Assembly: GCA_033961575.1 (NCBI GenBank)
Contig: CM066732.1
Coordinates: 95,037,187-95,101,186 of the forward strand
Reading direction: 5' to 3'
Source: Aselliscus stoliczkanus
Lineage: Eukaryota; Chordata; Mammalia; Chiroptera; Hipposideridae
DNA length: 64,000 nt
In this document: positions 46,873 to 59,273 of the stretch, in pieces
Numbering within the stretch: position 1 is the first letter of the stretch
Layout: every line of letters begins with the position of its first letter
Position numbers and translations under genes: made by a program
Notes under the pieces: generated by a model
Seen by the model: the letters and a program-made list of their open reading frames with translations, nothing else
Told to the model about the DNA's origin: nothing
The model's database searches: none

Positions 46873-48370
46873 GTAAGCTGCTTCCCTGGAGCTTGTCTTA
46901 ACTCTTTAAAATTCGCTATAAATGGTCATTTTTGTATCTGAATAAAGTGCTCTCCGTGGATCGGCAAGTTTACTAGTTACTATTCAGTTTTTTAAAAGGT
47001 ATGTTTGAATTTACCATAGTAAAATTCATTCTATGGTGTATATAGTTTTATAAGTTTTCACAAATGAAAAGAAACATGTAACCATTGCCATGATCATGAT
47101 ATGGAATAGTTCCATCACTCCATTGAATTTTCTCATGCTATCTGTCCGTTTGTGGTCAACACCTACTTTCACTCCAACCCCTAGCAACTACTGATCTGTT
47201 CTCCAGCCCTATAGTTTTTTGCCTTTTCCATGTCATATAAATGAAATCATACAATATAGAGCCTTTTGAGTCTGGCTTCTTGCATTTAGCGTAATGCATT
47301 TGAGGTATAAGAATTCTTTATATATTCTGAATACAAGTCTTTTGTCAGATAAGTGATTTGTACATCTTTTCTCCCAGTCTGGTCTATTCCTTCTCTTAAC
47401 AACGTCCTGTATAGTTTTTAATTTTGAAGAAATCTGACTTGTCAATTATTATATTTCTTATGGATTGTGCTTTTAATATGAGAATTTTGCCTAGGCAAAG
47501 GTCACAAAGATTTTCTCCTATGTTTTCATCTTGAAGTTTTATAGTTTTACTTTTTACATTTAGTGATCCATTTTGAGTTAATCTTTGTAGAAGGTATGGG
47601 TCAAGGTTCCTTTTTTTTCTTTTGTTCAAATGAACCTGCATTTGTTCCTATGCCACTTATTGAAAAGACTTTCTCCATTAAATTGCCATTGTACCTTTGT
47701 TGAAAATCAGTTTCAGTTTGATCATATTTGTATAGATTTATTTCTGTTACTTGATTTTATTTTATTGATCTATATGTGTTTATTTATTAGTATATACCAC
47801 ACTGTCTAGATTACTGTAGCTTTATAGTAAGCCTGGAAATCGGGTAATATGAGTTCTCTAACTTTGTTCTTTTTAGCTCTTCTAGTTCCTTTGACTGTCT
47901 GTATAAATTTTAGAATCAGCTTTCTGGGATTTTGATTACTATTGTACAAGAACACGGTATATGTCTCCATTTATTTAGATCTTTGATTTGTTTGAGTGAA
48001 CTTCGGTAGTTTATGGTCTAGACTCAAGGACCATTCCATCTAAATTGATGAGTTTATGGACAAAGAATTGTTCATAGTATTCCTTTATTATCCTTGAAGT
48101 GTCTGTATATTATGTAATGATCTCCCCTCTTTTGTTCCTGACATTGTTAATTTGTGTCTTCTCTTTTTTTCTCTCTCAATGATTCTGTCTAGAAGTTTAT
48201 TGATTTTTATTGATCTTTTAGAGCACCAACTTTTGGTTTGATTTTTCTCTTATTGATTTTCTGTTCTTAATTTTATTAAGTTTTTGCTCTTTATTATTCC
48301 CACCTTTGTGCTTGTTTTAGGTTTAACTTGTTCTTTTTCTAGTTCAAGGTAACAGGTTAGATCACTGATT

Positions 48371-48523
48371 TTTTTTTTTTTTTTTTTTTTTAGCTGAGCC
48401 ATCCTGCCACCTGTTGGCAGCTCAACGGCAACTCAGTTCGGGCTGGCCTCGAACCGCTGTTGCTCAGAGCTCAGCTTGCACTCTTGAGCGAGCTCTTAAC
48501 CAACTGAGCCATTTGGCCAGCCC
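48371..48523 (-). mobile_element. tRNA SINE, type C
   Basis: Antisense copy AGCTGAGCCATCCTGCC to GAGCCATTTGGCCAGCCC. The duplication AGATCACTGATT is at 48359-48370 and 48524-48535. Confidence 0.94.
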
Positions 48524-50298
48524 AGATCACTGATTCTAAACCTTTCTATTAAGAAAATTTTCCTTTTAAGTACTGCTTTAGCTGTATCTCATAAGTTTTG
48601 ATATAATACTGTATTATAATTTTTCATTTAATTAAAAATATTTTCTAATTTCCCCATGTCTTCCTTTGGACCCATTGGTTATTTAGAAGTATGTTATTTA
48701 ATTAGGAAATGTTTGGGATTTTTCAGATATCTGCCTGTTACTGATTTCTAATTTAATTCCTTATGGTCAGAGGACATAATTTGTACACTTTCAAATATTT
48801 TAAACTAATTAAGGTTTTTTTATGGCCCAGGATGTGATCTATAGTGGTGAATATGCCATGTACACTTGAGAAATATGTGTAGTCTGCTATTTTGGAGTGG
48901 AATGTGTTCCAAAAATGCCATCTAGGTCAAATTGATTGGTAGTATATTCTTTTGTATCATCGCTGATACTCTACTTGTTCTGTCAACTACTAAGGAATTA
49001 TAAAGCCTCTTTTATTGTGCTTTTGCTTATTCTTTCATTTCCATCAGTTTTGCTTCATATATTTTGAAGTTCTATTGTTAGATACATACACTTTTAGAAT
49101 TGATCCTTTTATCAATGTCCATCTTTATCCTTGGCCATACTTGATCTAAAGTCTACTTATGCGATACTCATATAGCCACTATTTTGCTTTCTTTTGTTCG
49201 CATGATATATCTTTTTCCTTTCTGTACTTTTTTTTTTTAATAGCTTTAGAGTCGTGCAAGCATCACCACAATCGAATTTTAGAACATTTTTAACACCCCT
49301 AAATGAACCCTGTACTCATTAGCAGTTACTCCCCATTCCCACTCACCCCAGTTCTAGGCAACCACTAATCTGCTTTCTGTCTCTGGATTTGCCTATTCAT
49401 TTAACATAATGGAATCCTACAGTTCGTGGTGTTTTGTGACTGGCTTCTTTTACTTAGTGTAATGTTTTCAAGGTTCATCATAGATAAACATAGTTGTGGC
49501 ATGTATCAGTATTTCATTCCTTTTTATTGCTGAATAATATGCCATTGTTTAGAATACCACATTTTGTTTATCCATCAGTTAATGGGCATTTAGGTTGTTT
49601 CTATTGTTTTGGCTATTATGAAATAATGCTGCTCTGAACATTCATGTTAAAGTTTTTGTGTGAATTTCCTTTCACTTTAAACCTATGTCTTTGTATTTAA
49701 AGTGGGTTTCTTACACACAGAAAATAATTGGGTCTTGTTTTGTTTTTCCCCAATTCTTCACAATATCTGTTTTTATATAGTATGTTTAGACCATTTAATG
49801 TAATGACTAAATTATATGGAATTTAAGTCTACTATTTTATTATTTGTTTTCAGTTTGTTCTCTGCCTTTTGTTCTTCTGTTGCCCCTTTCCTATCTTCTT
49901 TTGAACTATTTAGATATTTTCTAGTATTTAATTTTATTTTATTGGTTTTTCTATTATTTCTTTTGTGGTTGCCCTAAAGTATATACACAACCTTTTACAG
50001 GCTACTTAGAGTTAGTGTTTTATCACCTCAAGTAAATATTGAATTTTTATAACCATATAGGTCTCTTTATCTTTTTTGGTATACTTGTCATATGTATTAC
50101 ATATACATACACTGAAAACCCCACTGGACAATATTATAATTTTTGCTTTCAGCAGCCACACATAGTTTTTTAAAACTTAGGAGAAAAATAGTCTTTTGTA
50201 TTTACCATTTCTGTTCTTTCTTCATTCCTAAAGTTCGAAGTTCTCCTGTAGTATCATTTCTCTTCAGGAAAAAGAGGGTGTTTTTTTTTGGTGTTTTT

Positions 50299-50397
50299 TT
50301 TTGAGGGCAGTGTCACTGGCCCTCATGTGTGGGACCCGAACCAGGGGCCACTGGCTTCCCAAGCCAGTGCTTAAACACTGCACCACTCGGCCGGCCC
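50299..50397 (-). mobile_element. Short tRNA SINE, type A
   Basis: Antisense copy in L1-derived sequence, ending CACTCGGCCGGCCC. Confidence 0.92.
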
Positions 50398-50576
50398 AAG
50401 GTTTGTTTTTTTTTTAAGGTTTTCATTTATAGTGAGTCTGTAAATTGCCAATAAATTCTCTTAATTTTTCTTTGTCTGGGAATGTCTTCATTTCATCTTC
50501 ATTCCTGAAGGATATTTTTACTGGATTCTGGGTCAACAGTTCTTTTCTTTCAGCCTTTTAAAGGTGTTGTTCCAGC

Positions 50577-51962
50577 GTTTTCCTGTGGGAGCCACCAGCT
50601 TGAGAGGAGCGTGGCAGCCTCTCCCCGCCATGGTGTGTGCTCATCTACTGATAATCGGTGCACTCTGAAATGGGGGAATCTGGCAAAAATGTCACTTTGC
50701 CTGCTGTGTTCAAAGCTCCTGTTCAACCAGATATTGTGAACTTTGTTCACACCATCTTGCGCAGAAACAATAGACAGCCCTGTGCTGTCAGTGGATGAGC
50801 AGGTCATCAAACAAGTGCTGAGGAGTGGGGTACTGGCGAGCTGCAGCTCGAACTTCCAGCTTTTGAGGCAGTGGGACTCATCACTCTGGCCAAAGTGCTT
50901 TTCAGTTTGTGTCATTGGGGCCGCATGTGTACACCCACCAAAACCTGGCACCATGGGCACCGCACAGTGAACACAACACAGAAGCGATATGCCATCTGCT
51001 CTGCTCTGGCTGCCTCGGCTTTACCAGTGCTGGTCATGTCTAAAGGTCATAGTAATGAGGAAGTCACTGAACTTCCTTTGGTGGTTGAAGGTAAAGTTGA
51101 AGGCTACAAGAAAACCAAGAAGGCCGTTTTGCTTCTTAAGAAACTTAAGGCCTGGAATGATATCAAAAAGATCTATACCTCTCAGCAAATAAGAACTGGC
51201 AAGGGCAAAATGAGAAACGGTCATTGTATCCAGTGCAGGGGACCTTGCAGCATCTATAATGAAGACAGTGGCATCATCAAAACTTTCAGAAATATCCGTG
51301 GAATTACTGATTTATGTTCAGCTAACTGAACATTTTACAACTTTCTCCTGGTGGGCATGTGGGCCATTTCCGCATTTGGACTGAAAGTGCTTTCTGCGGG
51401 TTAGATGATCTGTATGGCACTTGGCATAAAGCTGCTGCCCTCAAGAGGAACTACAACCTTGCCATGCACAAGATGCTCAATACAGGCCTTAGCAGAATCT
51501 TGAAAAGCCCAGAGATCCAAAGAGCCCTCCAAGCACCCTCAAGAAGATTCATCAGAGTCTAGAAGAAGAATCCACTGAAAAACCTGAGAATCATGTTTAA
51601 ACCCACATGTAAAAACCATGCGTGGGAACAGCATTCTTCCCCAGGCCAAGAATCACAAGCCTCGGGTAGATAAAACAGCAGCAGCGCTAGAAGCCTAGTC
51701 AGATGTGAAGGGGGTTCCAGGCAAGAAGACAGTGGTAGGGAAGGAAGGAAAGAGGGCTGTTGGTGTTATGAAGCAGAAGAAGCCTTTGGTGGGGAAAAGG
51801 CTGCACCAAGAAACCAGCAGCTGAGAAGCCCGCAGCTGAAGAAAAGAAGCCTGTGGCATAAACTTAAATTTGTTTATTCTGTAAAGGTCAAATCACTTTG
51901 GACAGCTAATTTTGTATAAAAAGCTGATCAAACAGTGATAAAGATGAAAAAAATAAAAATAA
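50577..51962 (+). pseudogene. RPL4P: RPL4 processed pseudogene
   Basis: An intronless retrocopy of ribosomal protein L4 mRNA. The 5' UTR-like TTGAGAGGAGCGTGGCAG precedes the ATG equivalent near 50630. The peptide is recognisable in several frames: [40 protein letters not shown], then [20 protein letters not shown] and [14 protein letters not shown]. Frame jumps and stops (for example after ITDLCSAN near 51330 and after FIRV near 51560) break the gene. The 3' part keeps the UTR phrase AACTTAAATTTGTTTATTC, and it ends in an A-rich stretch near 51945-51962. The flanks TGTTGTTCCA (50564) and TGTTATTCCA (about 51966) are a decayed target duplication. It lies inside an L1 relic in BUB1B intron 5. 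It is not coding. Confidence 0.93.
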
Positions 51963-52100
51963 AGATGTTATTCCACTATGTTTTGAACTTCGTGGTTTCT
52001 GATAAGAGATCTGCAGTCATGAATGGTTCTTCCCCTTTATGTAACGTATTGATTTTTGTCTGGGTGTGTGTAAGATTTTTTCTTTATTTTTAATTACACT

Positions 52101-52500
52101 TTTTTTTTTTTTTTTTTAAGATTTTTTTATTGGGGAATTGGGGGAGGGGAACAGACAAGTTGCTGACCTTTTTGTTGTTCAGTCTAGTTGTGGAGGACGT
52201 CACTTTACTGGCCCATGTTGGTATTATCATTGCGCTCTTCCCCGGTGAGGCAGATCTATCGCCGGCCATTGGATGGCTGCTCAGGGTGGGTTACAGCAGC
52301 TCATGCTGGCTGCCGGCAACTCATGGTAGCTTACGGCAGCCCACTGCAGCCTATGTCCTAGCCGGCGACTCATGGCAGCCCAGCTCCAGGTCGAGCTGTT
52401 GTTCACCATCTTAGCTATAGAGGGCGCAGCGTCACTGTCCCATGTGGGATCCAAACCAGGACCCTACTGCTCAGAGCTTGCGCTCCCAAGCCAACTTTTA
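52101..52500 (-). mobile_element. Long tRNA SINE, type B variant, truncated at the tRNA end
   Basis: Type-B start (TTATTGGGGAATTGGGGGAG) and body, with a CACCATCTTAGCTATAGAGG segment. The tRNA-like end breaks off at CAAGCCAACTTTTA, where a type-A copy follows. Confidence 0.85.
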
Positions 52501-52507
52501 ATTTTTT

Positions 52508-52622
52508 TTTTTTAATTTTTTTTATTTTGAGGGCAGTGTCACTGGCCCTCATATTGGGGACCCTAACCGGGGCCGCTGGCTTCCAAAGCCAGCGCTTAAC
52601 CACCGCGCCACTCGGCCGGCCC
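52508..52622 (-). mobile_element. Short tRNA SINE, type A
   Basis: Antisense copy directly after the truncated type-B variant, which it probably interrupted. Confidence 0.9.
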
Positions 52623-52634
52623 AAATATTTTTGT

Positions 52635-52755
52635 GTTTTTATTTATTTATTTATTTATTTGAGGGCACTGTCAGTGACCCTCATATGTGGGACCGAACTG
52701 GGGCCGCTGGCTTCCCAAGCCAGCACTTTTAACCAACAAGCCACTCGGCCAGCCC
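52635..52755 (-). mobile_element. Short tRNA SINE, type A
   Basis: Antisense copy with a (TTTA)n tail. Third of a three-SINE cluster. Confidence 0.9.
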
Positions 52756-53117
52756 CTAAGGTTTTTTTCTTTACCATTGGTTTTCATCAATTTGATTTGA
52801 TGTGTCTAGGTGTGATTACCTTTGCATTTAATCCATTTGGGGCTTATTGGGCTTTTTGAATATGTAAATACACAAAATTTACACAAAATTTGAAATTTTC
52901 AGCCATTATTTAAAAAATACTTTTCTGTACCTATATCTCTTCTCTTATTCTGGGACTTCAGTACATATATATTAGACCTTTTGATATTGTTCCACAGGTC
53001 CCTGAAGTTCAGTTCATGTTTTAAAAAATTTTTAACCTTTTTTATTTCTGTTCTTCAAAGTGGCCAGTTTTTATTGATTTGTCTTCAGGTTCATTTACAC
53101 TTTCCTTAGCCCTTCCC

Positions 53118-53220
53118 TTTTTTTTTGAGGGCAGTGTCACTGGCCCTCATATGTGGGACCTGATCCAGGGCCGCTGGCTTCCCAAGCCAGCGCTTAACCA
53201 CCACACCACTCAGCCAGCCC
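53118..53220 (-). mobile_element. Short tRNA SINE, type A
   Basis: Canonical antisense copy in L1-derived sequence. Confidence 0.9.
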
Positions 53221-53780
53221 ATCCCTTTCCATTTTGATACTGAACCTATCCAGTAAATTTTTTATTTCAGGTCTAAAATTTTCATTTGGTTCTTTTTATA
53301 TGTTCCATATCTCTGCTAAGAATTTTTTATCTTTCTATTCCTTTCAAATGTTTCTACCCATATCTCATAGAGCACAGTTATAATAGCTGCTTTAAAATCC
53401 CTATCTGAAAACTCCCACATCTGGGTCATCTTGATGTTGGCTATCTTTTCCTTTGAGAATTGGTCACATTTCCTGTTTCTTTCTGTATCAAGTAATTTTG
53501 GATTGTATCCTGGATATCTATCCTGATACTATATTATTAGACTCTGGGTCCTGTTAGTTGATATTCTGGGAGAATATTGATGTTCTTGTCTTAGTAGGCA
53601 CCCAACCGTTAGCTATTCCAAGTTCTTCTGTGGCTAGCAGTTACAATGTCAGTTCAGTTTTCAAGACTTTTGAGTCTATCCCATGCATATTAGTTACTCA
53701 GGGGTTACTCCTGGACTTGGGCAGTGGTTTAGGCTCTTACAGACTTTTCTGTGCTGCTTTGGTTCTGCCCTGTGCTTGCA

Positions 53781-54525
53781 TATAGCTCATGAGTGAGTCT
53801 AGGGTTTATGCCAATTCACACACAGAATTACGAGATCCCCTTCTTCAGCTCATCCTTTCCCGTATTTCTCCCATACTCATTGGCTCTCGGAGTCCCCTTT
53901 TTCTATTCCTCTGGCCAGAAAGATGAGGTTTCTTTAGAAGTTTTAGCTTTCCACACTACCACTGCAACAATTCAAAACCATGAGAGAAAAGGGAAGAGGG
54001 AAAAAAACAGGAAACAACCCTGTGTGAGTTGTTTCTTCAAGTTTGACTCCTCTCCACAGTCCACTTGCTTTTGTTTACTTTTCAGAGGCTTCAGTTGCTT
54101 TTTTGTCTTATGCCTAGAGATTCATTCTAATCAGTGAGAGAGAGGCTATGTGGGCTTACTCCATCTCTGCCAGCACTTGGAATTTATTCAGTTTTTTTTA
54201 CCCTTTTGATAATACTTAAAACTTTGGCAGCAGCATAGGAAGTTTTGTCTTCAAACTTCTGCCTGCTTTGCTAAAGTAAAATGTTACATTGGATGCAACT
54301 TTATTTCATGATTCCAGAAAAATGGTGTGTGTGTGGGTGTGGTATGTGCAGAGAAGAAAGGAGACATATACAAACAGTGATAAAATGTGTCAAGATGTTA
54401 ACAATTGGTGAATGTATGCAAAGAGTATACAGGACAGGTGCTTATTTACTCTTTCAACCATTTTATAAGTTTAAAAAGCTTTATAATAACAAGTTGATGG
54501 AAAACTGTGATCTTAATAAATTCTG
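53781..54525. other. Intron 5 sequence with no recognised feature
   Basis: AT-moderate intronic sequence. I recognise no repeat or exon in it. Confidence 0.6.
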
Positions 54526-54526
54526 T

Positions 54527-54622
54527 GGGCCGACCAAGTGGCTCAGTGGTTAAGCGCTGGGTTGGGAAGCCAGCGGCCCTGGTTCGGGTCCCACATATGA
54601 GGGTCAGTGACACTGCCCTCAA

Positions 54623-54676
<54 letters not shown>
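54527..54676 (+). mobile_element. Short tRNA SINE, type A, with (AAAT)n tail
   Basis: Sense copy whose tail is a (AATA)n microsatellite of about 55 bp. The duplication AAATTCTGT is at 54518-54526 and 54677-54685. Confidence 0.94.
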
Positions 54677-54677
<1 letters not shown>

Positions 54678-54765
54678 AATTCTGTAATCTTAGTCACCCT
54701 GATCTGATCCTCAAATTAGCTTAATGCTGATCTTCAGGGATTTTTTGTTTTGTTTTGTTTTTGTG

Positions 54766-54880
54766 GTTTTTTTTTTTTTTTTTTTTGAGGGCAGTGTCAC
54801 TGGCCCTCATATGTGGGACCCGAACCGGGGCTGCTGGCTTCCCAAGCCAGCGCTTAACCACCGTGCCACTCGGCCAGCCC
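54766..54880 (-). mobile_element. Short tRNA SINE, type A
   Basis: Antisense copy with a 21-bp T-run, 240 bp before BUB1B exon 6. Confidence 0.92.
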
Positions 54881-55072
54881 TTAATTGGTCGAACTTGGAC
54901 ATTTAAAGGAGGAGTTAAATCATTCTACCCGAAACTGTCTGTGATCTCAAGGTGGCTTTCTTTATTCCTGAGAGAAGAAACACTCTCTTTGTGCTGTTCC
55001 TATAGATTTCTTCCCCCATTCTACCTTCCTCCCTTGTTTGTATTAACAAATTAGACATTTTGAATCTGGTGA

Positions 55073-55345
<273 letters not shown>

Positions 55346-55749
55346 TAAAGAGATAATGTATAAATATATATGTAGACATCGTCCTAGTTTTCTGAGTGCT
55401 GTAGTAGGTAGCAAAAAGAATGAAGTCTAAGAAGAGCTGAGATCAGTGTGCACTAAAACCAAAACATGTCAGCAAGTTTGTGTCTTAAGAAAAACCTAAC
55501 ATATAGGAAACATCAAGAGTTTCTGAGTTTGAGTTATTAGTTGAAAGACGATATGTAATAATATAGCAAATATTGTCAAAGTAAAGTTTACGTGTAACCA
55601 GATCCTCATAGAATATATTAACATGGTCTTCAGGCTTTCGGGGCCAGAAATTGGGCTCTCATTGTACTCCTAAGTTTTTTTAAATTCGCTATCTTTTAGA
55701 GAAATTTTAGGTTTACAGCAGCATTGAGCAGAGGGTACAGAGAGCTTTT

Positions 55750-56205
55750 TTTTAAAAAAGATTTTATTGGGGAATTGGGGGAGGGGAACCAGCCAAGTTG
55801 TTTTTCAATGGTCGTTGTGGAGGGCGCCAGTTGCCATCAGTCTTCCCGTCAGCAGCTCGTGGCCTCTAAGCTCAAGGTGCTGTGTTCAATCTTAGCTGCA
55901 AGTGGGTGTAGCCACCATCCCATGCGGGAATCGAACCAGCAGCCTTGTTTTTAAGAGAGCATGCCTTATCCACTGAGTCATTTGGGCGGCAGCTCAGCTC
56001 AAGGTGCTGAGTTCAGTCTTAGTTGCAGATGGGCGTAGCCCACCATTGAACAGGCAATCTTGTTATACCAGCTGAGCCATCCTGCCAATGTTGGCAGCTC
56101 AACGACAGCTCAGCTCAGGTGCAACATTCACTGGCCCAGGTGGGAACTGAACCAGAGGAACGTGCTCTAAGCCAACTCTTAACCAACTGAGCCACTTGGC
56201 CGGCC
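55750..56205 (-). mobile_element. Composite (three-module) tRNA SINE, type D
   Basis: Same layout as the copy at 43611. A clean duplication CAGAGAGCTTTT lies at 55738-55749 and 56206-56217, which shows that the whole composite moved as one unit. Confidence 0.93.
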
Positions 56206-56263
56206 CAGAGAGCTTTTATTATTAACTAAATTGATAGCAGTTAGACATGTAGACCAGGAACTT

Positions 56264-56416
56264 CTTTTGTTTTGTTTTTTAACATTTTTTTTTGACATTT
56301 TATTATTATTATTTTTTATGTTTGAGGGCAGTGTCACTGGCCCTCATATATGGGACCCAAACCGGGGCCGCTGGCTTCCCAAGCCAGTGCTTCACCACCG
56401 CGCCACTCGGCCGGCC
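56264..56416 (-). mobile_element. Short tRNA SINE, type A
   Basis: Antisense copy with a long T-rich tail. The duplication CCAGGAACTT is at 56254-56263 and 56417-56426. Confidence 0.93.
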
Positions 56417-56879
56417 CCAGGAACTTTTTTTAAAATCCCTTATCTCTTTCTTGGTATCAACTTATCAATATTTAGAATGTTTCTTGAAGATCCTAGAATT
56501 AAAGTGTATGGAGTATATGGTTCGAAAGAACATTTCATTCATGTCATGATGAACCTTGATTGTAATAAACAGCCCCACAACAGAGAATATCCTTAATAAA
56601 TGGGCTAATTTTAGATTCAGTACATGTCAAACTGATTTCTGCTGGCAAAAAATTTTAAACTGAAAAATGATTTGGATTAGGTTAGTCTATAATAAAACTG
56701 AACAATGTTAGAATGATAACTGAAGAAAATGTAGAATTTGGTTTTTTTATATCAGTGAAATATTGGAGTTAGGGAAAGCGGGGAGAGTATAAGTAACAAA
56801 CAGAATGGGTTAAAAAATTACTAATTTGATTTGTTAAGGTTTTTTTCTGTCTTTTTTTGTTTTTTAAAGAAAGCATACA

Positions 56880-57004
56880 TTTTATTTATTTATTTATTTA
56901 TTTTTGAGGGCAGTGTCACTGGCCCCCTCACATGTGGGACCCGAAATGGGGGCCACTGGCTTCCCAAGCCAGCACTTAACCACCGCGCCACTTGGCCGGC
57001 CCCA
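56880..57004 (-). mobile_element. Short tRNA SINE, type A
   Basis: Antisense copy with a (TTTA)n tail, about 150 bp before exon 7. Confidence 0.91.
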
Positions 57005-57158
57005 TTAAGGTTTTTTTATTGTTATTTTAAAAAATCTCTGATTCTATGACAGTAGAAATAATCTCCGTGATTTGGAGATGAGTTAGGTATAACTCATCTG
57101 GCACCTAAGTTAATAATCTAACACTTTAACACGAAGTTTTCATATTTTTTTCTCCTAG

Positions 57159-57373
57159 CTTCAAACCAAAACAGAGGACTCCAAAACCCATTACCTCAGC
57201 CCATGCAAAGTAATTCTAGAATTACTGTTTTTGATGAAAATGCTGATGAGGCTTCTACAGCAGAGCTGTCTAAGCCTATAGCCCAGCCATGGACTGCACC
57301 CCCTGTGGCCAGCGCCAAAGAAAATGAGCTGCAAGCAGGCCCTTGGAACACAGGCAGGCCTGTGGAGCATGGG
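57159..57373 (+). CDS. BUB1B: BUB1B coding exon 7 (residues 252-323), ABBA motif and second KEN box
   Basis: It encodes [14 protein letters not shown] to [15 protein letters not shown] at residues 273-278 is the first ABBA motif, which binds Cdc20. KEN at 305-307 is the second KEN box (human 304-306). Together they help BubR1 hold a second Cdc20. The acceptor is ttctcctag/CTTCAAAC and the donor CATGGG/gtaagg. Phase 1 to 0. Confidence 0.96.
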
Positions 57374-57550
57374 GTAAGGACGCCTAGATCCAATGTTATT
57401 TGCTAACATAACAAAAACTTCAGATATAGAGTAGAGGGGTATTTTTAGCATCTCTTTTAAATTCTCTTGAATAATTAATTAGGCATGGTCTGCATATATT
57501 GTGTCAGAATGTAAAACTATGGTAATTGTGGTTTTCTTCTTCATCACCAG
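57374..57550 (+). other. BUB1B: BUB1B intron 7
   Basis: The shortest intron seen, 177 bp, with donor gtaagg and acceptor tcatcaccag. No repeat is inside. Confidence 0.93.
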
Positions 57551-57642
57551 CCTCATGGCAGCACAACTTCTGTTACAGCTGTACCCTCTCTACTCCCCAG
57601 CTTTACTCCATATGTGGAAGAGACTGCACAACAGCCAGTTAT
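57551..57642 (+). CDS. BUB1B: BUB1B coding exon 8 (residues 324-353 and AT of codon 354)
   Basis: It encodes [30 protein letters not shown] (given in parts: [16 protein letters not shown], then [14 protein letters not shown]). FTPYVE at 341-346 is the second ABBA motif. The donor AGTTAT/gtgagt leaves phase 2. The next exon is not in the window. About two thirds of BubR1, including the BUB3-binding GLEBS region, the KARD and the pseudokinase domain, lies to the right. Confidence 0.95.
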
Positions 57643-57950
57643 GTGAGTTTGTATTTCCAGATATTTTGAGGTGGGAATTATTATTAAGAATGGGCAGTGG
57701 ATCCTATGCCAGTTCCCAAGGGCATTTTCTTTGTAGGGATGACAGTAACTAAAATTTTGTGTTTTCCTTATGTCTGTATTCCTTTGAGTATGTTAGGGCA
57801 AAAAGACCATTTGTGGTATTCTTACTGAGGAATACACTTAATAGGTTTACGTTGCTGTAGTCAGAGATAATCACTGTGATTTAAGTGAGGTGTTCTACCT
57901 CTGTTATTGACAATAATTAGAAATTACAATAGTTTTTCCTCCTAGATATC

Positions 57951-58059
57951 TTTTTTTTTTTTTTTTGAGTACAGTGTCACTGGCCCTCATATGTGGGACC
58001 CGAATCGGGGCCGCTGGCTTCCCAAGCCAGCGCTCAGCCACCGCGCCACTCAGCAAGCC
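57951..58059 (-). mobile_element. Short tRNA SINE, type A
   Basis: Antisense copy 300 bp after exon 8. The flanks TAGATATCTTTTT and TAGATGTCTTTTT are a diverged duplication. Confidence 0.92.
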
Positions 58060-58744
58060 CTCTAGATGTCTTTTTATTCCTAGTCCTTAGCATTTCTATT
58101 TATAAGAAGCAGTATGATAGGTGATGATTAGATAGTCAGGCAGTCTGATATTTAGGCTAATACACAACATTGTGGAGTTCTGATGCTAGATAATATTGTG
58201 TCCCAGTGCACGTTTCCTCATGACTGATCTATAACCCTCCATTATGTGCAAGGTAGTATATGAATATAAAAATAGACAAGAGCAAAAATCCTGTCTGATA
58301 ACACAAGGGAGGTTATTCTTAAGAAATCATATGAGCCTTTACAAAGGACTACCTGAAGAAATTGATAGCACACGTTTGTGGGTGTTTAATTTTTGTAATG
58401 TTTCAAATCACTTTGTAAAAACAATTATGTCAGAACAAATATGGTATAGAAAATGTAGAACTTTATTTTTATTTAAGCTCTTTACAGGGCTCTCTTATTT
58501 GACCTCTCTGCAACATTTTCCTTTATTTTGGGTTTTTTTTCTGTGTTCCAGGGACTCATCATATATTAAGAAAACCAGCTAAAATATGTAATAGGAATTG
58601 CAAATATTTTCTCCTAGCTTGTCACTCATCTTTTGACCTTGCATAGGAGTAATCATTATAAATATATTTTAAATTTTTATACAATCAAATTTTACAATCT
58701 TTTTTTATGGTTTTCTTGTCTGTCATTTGCTGGGACTACTGCAA

Positions 58745-58965
58745 CCTAACTAATCTCCCTATCGGTACTCATCCCATTCATTCTTTATGCTGTCACAGGT
58801 CTGTAGAGCAAATCTGATCATGTCATTTTCCTTGCTAGCTCCCCATTACCTATGGGATGAAACCCAAACTCCTTAACATTAATTATAAGAACCACTTATG
58901 ATTTGACCTCTGCTAATATCTCCAGTTTCCTTCCCCTATATTCAGTTAAGAAAACAATACAGTTT
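58745..58965 (-). repeat. LINE-2 3' region, antisense
   Basis: CTGATCATGTCATTTTCC, TGGGATGAAACCCAAACTCC and CACTTATGATTTGACC are in L2 antisense order. Confidence 0.75.
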
Positions 58966-59167
58966 GCCAAGTTCCTGAACTTGTCTAGGATAACCACCTT
59001 TTGGACATTTAGGTTCCTTCTTTTTACTTCTTGGCTATTATGAATAATGTTTCTGTGGACATTTCTGTATACTTTTTTGTGTAGACATATGTTTTCATTT
59101 CTTTAAGCTATACATGTATACCTAGAAGGGGAGTTGCAGAGTTATATATAGTAAGTCCATGTTTAAT

Positions 59168-59273
59168 TTTTTTTTTTTTTGAGGGCAGTGTCACTGGCCC
59201 TCCTATGTGGGACCGAACCGGGGCCGCTGGCTTCCCAAGCCAGCGCTTAACCACCGCGCCACTCGGCCGGCCC
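59168..59273 (-). mobile_element. Short tRNA SINE, type A
   Basis: Near-consensus antisense copy. The duplication CATGTTTAAT is at 59158-59167 and 59274-59283. Confidence 0.95.

Larger units (their letters stand above)
46985..50560 (-). mobile_element. LINE-1 remnant(s), antisense, 5-prime-most part in the intron
   Basis: Complement of L1 3' end (46985-47300: CATTGAATTTTCTCATGC and a second copy at 49230-49680 with TTTCAAGGTTCATC), ORF2 (ATTACTGTAGCTTTATAG, TTTGTGTCTTCTCTTTTTT) and older 5' parts. The extra 3' end at 49.23 kb shows that more than one L1 is present, one nested in or abutting the other. Confidence 0.88.
51963..53780 (-). mobile_element. LINE-1-derived sequence continuing past the RPL4 pseudogene
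   Basis: Continues the L1 sequence interrupted by the retrocopy: TTTGAACTTCGTGGTTTCTG, TGTGTCTAGGTGTGATTACC, TTTGAATATGTAAATACAC, CATTTGGTTCTTTTTATATG. It is strongly diverged. The orientation is assumed to match the flanking part. Confidence 0.65.

Noticed and set aside
50743..51562. A possible functional RPL4-like gene
   Set aside because: It is intronless and broken into several frames with internal stops, and has an A-rich 3' end and a target duplication. It is a processed pseudogene.
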